A stretch of 8,468 nt of DNA from CAIWAH01 sp043755815 (GTDB taxonomy: Bacteria; Verrucomicrobiota; Verrucomicrobiia; Limisphaerales; UBA9464). The stretch is taken from positions 1 through 8,468 of the forward strand of contig JAYUSF010000014.1 in assembly GCA_043755815.1 (NCBI GenBank), written 5' to 3'. Made by a program: the position numbers and the translations under genes. This document shows, in pieces, positions 1 to 5,300 of this stretch. Position 1 is the first letter of the stretch, and every line of letters begins with the position of its first letter. The notes beneath the pieces are model-generated. The model was given only the letters and a program-made list of their open reading frames with translations. It had not been told where the DNA came from and ran no database searches.

Positions 1-87
1 GACGTTGGCGGCCGGCTAGGCTTTGGACTGACGTTGGCGGCCGGCTAGGCTTTGGACTGACGTTGGCGGCCGGCTAGGCTTTGGACT
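1..87. repeat. 29-bp tandem repeat, three perfect copies, running off the left edge
   Basis: Three identical head-to-tail 29-bp units occupy 1-29, 30-58 and 59-87. A degenerate fourth start (gacgttgacggcc) follows at 88. There are no unique spacers between units, so this is a minisatellite and not a CRISPR array. It forms the 3' end of the small reverse-strand gene. Because 29 is not a multiple of three, each unit is read in a different frame, and the stop codon (TAG, 16-18 on the reverse strand) appears only in the third unit counted from the gene. The array may continue outside the window. Confidence 0.95.
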
Positions 88-270
88 GACGTTGACGGCC
101 TCGGGGTTAGGCACCTCGAGGCCGTCCACAGCGTGGACGTTGCCGTCCCGATCCTGGTAATACAGGCCCCGCTCGGGGTCCGGGATCTGGGACGCGAATG
201 GCGCCGGACGGGCCGGACGTAACGTGAGGACGGTGATTTGTGGCTGACGGATCGCTTTGGTGCAGCGCAT
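16..270 (-). CDS. Small hypothetical protein (84 aa) with repeat-encoded C-terminus
   Basis: The function is not recognised. The ATG at 270 is chosen over more distal in-frame starts because an excellent Shine-Dalgarno, AGGAAGG (277-283), sits 6 nt upstream. The upstream in-frame extension to 525 is rich in Arg, Pro and Cys and runs through RNA hairpins, so it looks non-coding. The central part, around IPDPERGLYYQDRDGNVHAV, has the balanced composition of a real soluble protein. I see no signal peptide or membrane segment. The last ~25 residues (NVSPKPSRPP and following) are the 29-bp repeat read in three successive frames. The gene follows a heavily structured leader with its own candidate promoter, so it may be expressed separately from the PIN module upstream. 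A small phage accessory or tail-related protein is possible but unproven. Confidence 0.6.
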   Translation of the reverse strand: MRCTKAIRQPQITVLTLRPARPAPFASQIPDPERGLYYQDRDGNVHAVDGLEVPNPEAVNVSPKPSRPPTSVQSLAGRQRQSKA

Positions 271-276
271 GGGATT

Positions 277-283
277 CCTTCCT
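277..283 (-). promoter_or_regulatory. Strong Shine-Dalgarno deciding the start of the small gene
   Basis: The reverse strand reads AGGAAGG, six bases before the ATG at 270. It directly follows the 3' arm of the hairpin at 284-300, so that hairpin, or its alternative pairing with 325-335, could control access to the site. Confidence 0.7.
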
Positions 284-456
284 GCCGGGTCTCGCCCGGC
301 AAAAAAACAGTGCCGACCTCGGAAGGGCGAGACCCTTATCACCCCGCGGCACCACCCGGTGGGGCTATCCAAAGCCGGCACTATGTTCTCGTTGATGATG
401 CCCGCGGTTGGTAGCCGCGTGAGTGGCAGCCTGGAGTCTCGCTCCAAGCGCGGGCA
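284..456 (-). promoter_or_regulatory. Candidate structured 5' leader / riboregulator with complementary hairpin loops
   Basis: Read on the reverse strand, several stems can be drawn by eye. Stem P0 pairs 456-449 with 406-399 (8 bp, perfect) and encloses hairpin H1 (446-432, stem TGGAG/CTCCA, loop CGAGA). A competing hairpin, CGCGG/CCGCG (419-415 with 407-403), shares bases with P0, so the two exclude each other. Next comes the branched stem P1 (382-309), which holds hairpin H2 (337-323, stem AAGGG/CCCTT, loop UCUCG). After a U7 tract comes H3 (300-284, stem GCCGGG/CCCGGC, loop CGAGA), then the Shine-Dalgarno. The H2 loop is exactly complementary to the loops of both H1 and H3. H2 and H3 also share an 11-nt perfect complementarity (335-325 with 297-287). 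This suggests a switch that controls termination or translation. It matches no riboswitch class I recognise; the folds have not been computed. Confidence 0.45.
301..382 (-). terminator. Branched stem followed by U7: candidate intrinsic terminator/attenuator in the leader
   Basis: On the reverse strand AGTGCCG (382-376) pairs perfectly with CGGCACT (315-309). Three further pairs, two of them G-U, could extend the stem to about 10 bp. After one G comes an uninterrupted run of seven U (307-301), the layout of an intrinsic terminator. The 60-nt interior is not a simple loop: it holds a CCCC/GGGG arm with a CACC/GGTG hairpin, plus H2. The span of the stem (74 nt) is tRNA-sized, but there is no T-loop consensus or anticodon arm. 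The small gene starts 31 nt beyond the U tract, so termination here would act as attenuation. Confidence 0.45.
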
Positions 457-492
457 CGTTAACGGGGGAACATACGCCGTCAACGCGGCAGA

Positions 493-521
493 AATATATC
501 CACGGATATACCACCGTCCAA
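493..521 (-). promoter_or_regulatory. Candidate sigma70-type promoter reading toward the structured leader
   Basis: The reverse strand shows TTGGAC (521-516) as a -35 element, a 17-bp spacer and TATATT (498-493) as a -10 element. The -10 has five of six consensus bases; the -35 is weak, with only TTG matching. Transcription would begin near 486, giving a leader of about 216 nt before the small gene's ATG. The site lies downstream of the PIN gene in an otherwise very GC-rich stretch, so its AT-richness stands out. Confidence 0.45.
495..510. promoter_or_regulatory. Palindrome TATATCC-AC-GGATATA, operator-like
   Basis: Perfect 7-bp inverted repeat arms are separated by 2 bp. The palindrome overlaps the candidate -10 box and the adjacent spacer, where a dimeric repressor would block RNA polymerase. 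No regulator gene can be tied to it from this window; the helix-turn-helix protein at the right edge and the putative antitoxin are only nominal candidates. Confidence 0.4.
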
Positions 522-574
522 TCAAAAGAAGCCGGCGGAAACCAAGGGGAGGACCACCGCAGTGGGGAGCGATC

Positions 575-604
575 CGGTGGCGGGCGCGGGAGCCCCGGCC
601 ACCG
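575..604 (-). other. GC-rich hairpin downstream of the PIN gene
   Basis: Arms CGGTGGC (575-581) and GCCACCG (598-604) form a perfect 7-bp stem, starting about 20 bp after the PIN stop codon. No U tract follows on either strand, so it is not a clear intrinsic terminator. It could stabilise the 3' end of the toxin transcript. A second small hairpin, CCAC/GTGG, lies at about 554-565. The rest of 511-625 shows nothing else recognisable. Confidence 0.3.
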
Positions 605-625
605 TCCCACCGCGGCGGTCCAAAA

Positions 626-1144
626 CTAGGGGCGCGAGGCCGTCTGCGCGAATTCGCGCACCAAGGTCCAGGGCGGCATGATGCGCACCGGGCTGAGGCA
701 ACATTGCTCCAGCGCCCGTTGCAGGCGCTCCGGCGAGGCGTTCCGCAGGTCGCCGTCGGAGGTGACGAGCACCGGGATTTCGTAGGTCGCCACCTCGGCG
801 ACGATCACGGCATCATTGAATTCGCCTTCCGGGACGATGCCCTCATCCATAACCTTCTGGGCAAACCGTTCGGCAATGCCGTGGTTCACGGCCTGCAGAT
901 CAAAGGGCACGATGCCCCACGCCTTGAGGTTGGACAGGGCAATGGAGGCCAGTTGCGTGGCCGGGTGATCCTGGTTCAGGACCAAAAGCGTCAGCTCCTG
1001 CACCACGGTGGGCGGGATGGTCAGCAGGTAGTTCCGCTCCCGGCACACTTGCAACAGCGTGTGGGCCGCGGGCACATTGTCCGCCAGATCCAGCGGCACA
1101 TTGGTGTCAAGTGCGTAGCACCTCTTTGGCAACGTCCCCGCCAT
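626..1144 (-). CDS. PIN-domain RNase, probable toxin of a type II toxin-antitoxin pair
   Basis: This 172-residue protein has the layout of a single-domain PIN nuclease (VapC-like size class). PIN enzymes use three or four acidic residues to bind Mg2+ or Mn2+ and cut RNA. The visible acids are Asp13 in YALDTNV near the N-terminus, Glu50 in PPTVVQEL, Asp111 in EFNDAVIVAEV, and Asp130/Asp132 in VTSDGDL. All positions of the usual active site are present, so it should be catalytically intact. The ATG at 1144 lies inside the upstream gene, an overlap of 38 bp, and has no good Shine-Dalgarno, which suggests translational coupling to the antitoxin. A TTG four codons downstream, after GGCGGGG, is an alternative start. 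The target RNA is unknown. A chromosomal or prophage stability/defence role is inferred from the family. Confidence 0.85.
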   Translation of the reverse strand: MAGTLPKRCYALDTNVPLDLADNVPAAHTLLQVCRERNYLLTIPPTVVQELTLLVLNQDHPATQLASIALSNLKAWGIVPFDLQAVNHGIAERFAQKVMDEGIVPEGEFNDAVIVAEVATYEIPVLVTSDGDLRNASPERLQRALEQCCLSPVRIMPPWTLVREFAQTASRP

Positions 1145-1307
1145 AGATCATGCGCATGCCGGCGTTAAACAGCTCCTGACGCTTGGCATCCGACAGCCCA
1201 TTGGCCTGTGTGCGCACCTTGCGGGCGATCTTGCTTCCCCGAGTTTCCTTGGGATACTCAAAATTGCGCGTCTTCATGCTGATAACTTTGTTGGATTTCT
1301 TTTTCAT
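1107..1307 (-). CDS. Small basic protein, putative cognate antitoxin of the PIN toxin
   Basis: A 66-residue Lys/Arg-rich protein begins MKKKSNKVIS and includes NFEYPKETRGSKIARKVRTQ and a C-terminal helix-like stretch (LSDAKRQELFNAGMRMIYGG). It directly precedes the PIN gene and overlaps it by 38 bp, the usual antitoxin-first order of type II modules. The ATG at 1307 has AGGA only 1 nt upstream, unusually close. An internal ATG at 1277 (56 aa) has no Shine-Dalgarno at all. I cannot assign it to a named antitoxin superfamily from sequence alone. The basic N-terminus could bind DNA for autoregulation. The call rests mainly on position, size and charge. Confidence 0.65.
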   Translation of the reverse strand: MKKKSNKVISMKTRNFEYPKETRGSKIARKVRTQANGLSDAKRQELFNAGMRMIYGGDVAKEVLRT

Positions 1308-1345
1308 TTCCTGAGCCGGCCAAACCCTCGCGCGGATGTCCGCCC

Positions 1346-1358
1346 AAGGTTTGACCTT
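1346..1358. promoter_or_regulatory. Small palindrome AAGGT-TTG-ACCTT upstream of the TA pair
   Basis: Five-bp perfect arms with a 3-bp spacer lie 39-51 bp upstream of the antitoxin start, where an autoregulatory operator would be expected. The 242-bp gap (1308-1549) between the divergent antitoxin and Sel1-protein genes must hold promoters for both. A perfect -35 TTGACA occurs on the reverse strand near 1424-1419, but only poor -10 candidates follow it. Nothing else is clear in the gap. Confidence 0.25.
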
Positions 1359-1544
1359 CAATGACCCAGCCCGTTCACAGGGAATCGTGCGGGGCACCAT
1401 GCCTGAAACCCCCTTCCCACTGTCAACCAAAACCGGGTGCGCCGGGACTGTCGTGCTTATCGGAACAGACCTCATTTACCTGAAGCGTCAACCCAACCCG
1501 CCCCATTCCCACGCTTGCCGCCCTACCCCGTTCGCGCTAACCGT

Positions 1545-1549
1545 GGAGG
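1545..1549 (+). promoter_or_regulatory. GGAGG abutting the start codon
   Basis: GGAGG ends at 1549 and the ATG starts at 1550, so there is no spacer, whereas 5-9 nt is usual. The next ATG (1571) would remove the Lys-Arg positive start of the signal peptide, so the ATG at 1550 is still preferred. Confidence 0.4.
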
Positions 1550-2380
1550 ATGAAGCGTTTGCTCTGCGCCATGACCATCGCCCTGGCGTCCAACCTGCTC
1601 GCCGCAGATGCGCCCGATCCCGCCCGCTACGGCCTGGCGCCAGCCCGTCCGAAATCCCTGACCAAAGCCGTGGCGCAGACCAATCGGGAGTCGCTGTCAT
1701 TTACTTCGCTGGCCCGGTTCCGGCAGTTGCACGGAACCAATGTGGCGGTCCCGCTGGAAGTGTTCCATTACGAACTCAATCGCGCCATCACCCGCCGCTC
1801 CCAGGCCGCGGACCGGGTGGAACGGGCAAGCCGCGATGAACGCGAATTCAAGCAACAGGTGGCGGTGAAAACGGTGGATCTGGGCGGGCCGAACGAGCTG
1901 CTCAAATACATGGCCGGAAAACAGGCACAGGCCCTGGGCACACCCCGTTTCGCCATGGGCGACCTGCGCTGGTATGCGGCTCCGACCGTGGATGACTACT
2001 GCCGGGGTGATCCGGAATGGCAGGCGGCCGACCGAGACGTTTCCCACTGGCAGCAACTCATCATCGCCCGCCACCAGGCCGATGCCGCCAAGGACCGCGA
2101 GCACCGGAGAAAACAACGACTGGAGGACCCCAAACACGTGGCCGCCATCGTTTCCTTCCTGCAGGAACAGGCACAGCAGGGCAGCAGCCGGGCCAAATTT
2201 GAATTGGGCCAGCGCCTGGTAGAGGGGCGCGGAGTGGACCTGGACCCCGTCAAGGGCATGGCCTTTATCCAGCAGGCCGCCTCGGAGGGCCACGCGGACG
2301 CGACCGCTTTCCTGGATGGATTAAACACGGTCACAACCAACAGCAGTCCGGCCCCGGCGCAGTCAGCATCCTCACCATGA
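1550..2380 (+). CDS. Exported protein with a C-terminal Sel1-like repeat
   Basis: This 276-residue protein starts with a Sec-type signal peptide: positively charged MKR, a hydrophobic core to about residue 18, and likely cleavage around LLA-AD (residues 18-20). A hydrophilic, charged, probably helical middle follows (residues ~25-205), with no recognised domain. Residues ~215-258 match a Sel1/TPR-like repeat: AKFELGQRLVEGRGV, then DP-KG, then FIQQAASEGHADA, the hallmark G-RGV and AA--GH spacing. One full repeat and the start of a second are visible. Sel1 repeats mediate protein-protein contacts, here presumably in the periplasm. The tail is Ser/Ala/Pro-rich. It is the only confident forward gene, facing into the tape measure gene with 9 bp of shared 3' end. 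Within a phage block it could be a lysogenic-conversion (moron) gene; alternatively it marks the host side of a boundary. Confidence 0.85.
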   Translation: MKRLLCAMTIALASNLLAADAPDPARYGLAPARPKSLTKAVAQTNRESLSFTSLARFRQLHGTNVAVPLEVFHYELNRAITRRSQAADRVERASRDEREFKQQVAVKTVDLGGPNELLKYMAGKQAQALGTPRFAMGDLRWYAAPTVDDYCRGDPEWQAADRDVSHWQQLIIARHQADAAKDREHRRKQRLEDPKHVAAIVSFLQEQAQQGSSRAKFELGQRLVEGRGVDLDPVKGMAFIQQAASEGHADATAFLDGLNTVTTNSSPAPAQSASSP

Positions 2381-5300
2381 CCCGCTGGCGCCGCGTCCCT
2401 GGCTCTGCGGATTCCCCATGGCCTGCCCCGGCTGCCAGCCCACCAGCCGTTGCGCCGCCACCCCCACCGCGTCGGCCAGTTCGCCCAGCCGTTCCGCCGC
2501 CCGGCCGGCACTCTTCTCCATCGCCCGGAGCGAGACCGCGGTGGTGCCGCTGATCTCGTTCACCTTGGCGAGGGTGGTCGCAAAGTTCTGGTAGCTGCTG
2601 TTGCCCAGCAGCTGCGCCTGGCCGCGCTGGATCGCCTCTTCAGAGGTGGCCCGATAGTGGGAGTCCTGCCGGGCGGCGGACCGCGTGCGCTGTTCGCCCC
2701 GCAGCTCGGACAGCCGGCCGCCCACCCGCTCCTCTTCCGGCAGGTATTTGGTGAGGTCGCCCAGGGCCAGGTAACCGCCGGCGGTCTTGGTCATGCCCAG
2801 CTTGCTGGCCTGCAGCGCGGCCAGCTGTTTCAGCCGCGACGTCGCGTCCCCTTCCATGAAGCTCCGGTTGAACTCCCGCTGGGATTCCAGCCGGGCCTGG
2901 GCGATGTCCTGCTCCAGCCGGTAGCCGCGTTCCTTCAGTTGGTTCTCGGTTTCGAGCAGGTCCACCTGCGTCTGCACGTGGCGCGCCGCCGCCTCGGCCG
3001 AGGTGGCGCTCTGCTCAAACAGCCGGCCCGCCTCGCGTTCCAGCGCGTTGCGCCGGTCCAGCAGCCGTTCGGTGTCGTTCCCGCCCACCCCGAAGGTCGC
3101 GTTCTTGGCCGTCTGATCCCGCTTGGCGTCCGCGAGCAGGGACTCGAACCGCTTCGCCTCCAGCACCTCGGGCGAGGCCAGGTAGTTCAGCTCCTGTTCC
3201 TTCTGCTCCCGGGCCGTGCGGTTGACCGACAAACCCGCTTCGATCGCGCGGTTCCGGGCCACAGTCAGGCCGCGGCCATTGGTGGGAATGCCGCTTTTTT
3301 CGATGGAATTGGCCAGTTCCAGCTTAGTCGCGTCCGTCTGGATCTGGGCGCGGAGGTTGTCCTTGATCCCCAGGCCGAAGTCCGGGGCCCAGTCGGCCAG
3401 CACCGACAGGTCCTTGCCCTCGCTGCGGGTCACTTGGGCATACTTCGGCTGCGACGCCGCGACCTCGGCCCGCAGTTGCGCGGCCTGCGCCAGCGCGGCG
3501 GGTTTTGCGGCGGCAAACTCGCCCTGTTGCCGCAGCAGGGAATCCTGCTCCGCCTCCAGGTATTGCACCGCCGCCGCCGCCGCCGCCAGGTCGGCCGTGT
3601 GCTGGGTGAACGGTGACACCCCGCCCAGCAGCTTGTAGATCTGCGCGATGGAGCCCAGCACCAGCTCCTGCTTCTTCAGCAGCGTGAGCTTGCGTTCCTC
3701 GGTGCGGGCCAGCTCGTCGCCCACGTCGCCTTCGGCGAGTTGCGACCGCAGGTTGTTGAGCGCGGTCATCTGCTGGGTCTTCTGCACCTCCAGTTTGGCC
3801 CGGTCCACCGGGTTGCGCACGCGCTGGATCTCCCGGTCGAGCCGCTCGATTTCCACCTGCCCCTGCGCCGCCGCCTCCACCTGGGCGTTGATCTGCTGCG
3901 CCATGGCCTCGGTCCGGCTGGCCTCCAGCACGGCCCGCACGCCGGCGGGATTGCCCACGCTGGCCCGCAGCCGCTGGGCCCCCGCCGCGTCCACCAGCGG
4001 CTGCCCGTTGGCCAGCTTGGTGTTCTGCAGGCCCAACAGCAGCTGGTCCACCACCTGGGGCCGCACGCTGCCGGAGCCCAGCGTGCGCATGGCCACGCTC
4101 AGCAGGCGCAGGCTCGACGCCGCGTTGCCCGCCCGCGCTTCCAGCTTGTTCATGGTCGCCGCAAAGGCTTCGGTCGCCTTGTCCGCCCCCGCCGTGGACA
4201 GCCCGAAGGCGGACGACGCCTTCTCGAAGGTCCACGTCACCGCCGTGATCGCCGCCACGCCGGCCAGGATTTCCGGGATCGCCGCCCCGACGGTGAGCGC
4301 CCCGGCCAGGCCGAGCCGTCGCATGAAACCGGCGGCCTGCTGCGCGCCCCCGACCGCCATCCGGGCCCCGCCCCGGGCATAGCCGGCCCCAGCAAAGCCC
4401 AGCGCCGCCCCCGCCGTCGTCAGCGAATCCGCCCGGAACATTTCGCCGGCCGCCTTGCGCGCCAGGCTCCAGTCGCTGATGCCCCGCCGGAACCGCGCGG
4501 ACCCCATGACCGACATGAACCGGTCGGCCCGTTTCGTCCCCTCGCTGAAGCTGCCGTTGATGTCGGACACCCGCTGGTTCAGCGAGCGGAACCGGTCCGT
4601 CACGTTCTTGAGCGACTTGTCCAGGTAACCCATCTTCCCGCCCGCCTCGCCGATCGCCTTGCCGGTGAGCAGCAGGCGCACGGAGAGCACCGCCAGCAGC
4701 GTGGTGAGCAGCGTGACCGTGTGGCTCACGCCGGGCAGGTTGAGCACGCCCAGCGCGTTGCGCAGCAGGCCCAGCGCCCCGCCCAGCGCCTCGGCCGGCT
4801 TGCCGCCCTGGATCAGCGCGAAGCGTTCAAACTCCGTGGCCAGCGCCCCCAGCCGGTTGCGCAGGGTCGCAATGATGAGCTCGTTTTCCTTTTCCGCGGA
4901 GGTCAGGTTCAGGGTCGCGTTGGCCGCCAGTTCCAGGCCCTTGACGTAGCTGTCCAGCAAACCGGCCAGCTTGCTGGCCTGCGTCTTGCCCGCCACCTGG
5001 AACAGCAGGCTCTGCCGCTCGGCGTTGTTCAGGTCCTGGTAACGCACGAACAGGTCGCCCAACAGGTCCGAGAAATTCTTGAGGTCCGACTGGTCGGGCA
5101 GCATGGCGTCCAGCTTGAACTCCTTATTCAGCGTCTTTTGCAGCACGGGATTGGACAGGGCCACGATGATGGACTTCAGCGCGTTGCCAATGTTCGCGCC
5201 GGTCTGGCCGGTGGTGCCCACCGCCGCGCCGATCAGGCCGCGCAGTTCCTCGAGCGGGATGCCCGCCTGCTTGGCCACGTTGGCGACTTTGCTAATACCT

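Noticed and set aside
1..87. CRISPR array
   Set aside because: The 29-bp units are contiguous with no spacers.
284..307. Intrinsic terminator for forward transcription (GC hairpin followed by a homopolymer run)
   Set aside because: On the forward strand the run after the hairpin is A, not T, so only the reverse strand carries a U tract, and there it precedes this hairpin.
309..382. tRNA gene suggested by the 74-nt span and perfect 7-bp closing stem
   Set aside because: No T-loop consensus (TTCRANY), no proper anticodon arm and no CCA or discriminator pattern on either strand; the arm before the 3' strand has a 5-nt loop and is not adjacent to the acceptor strand.
16..525. 169-aa version of the small reverse gene starting at 525
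   Set aside because: Its start would lie upstream of or within the candidate promoter, it runs through the RNA hairpins, and a strong Shine-Dalgarno supports the start at 270.
257..1168. 303-aa forward open frame
   Set aside because: Antisense to the PIN gene and the structured leader, with Arg/Gly/His-rich composition; the reverse strand has clear PIN motifs.
1697..2293. 198-aa reverse open frame
   Set aside because: Shadow of the exported Sel1-like protein, whose signal peptide and repeat motif support the forward frame.
3566..3592. GCC/GGC trinucleotide run as a regulatory repeat
   Set aside because: It encodes a short alanine run in the tape measure coiled coil; no sign of a separate function.
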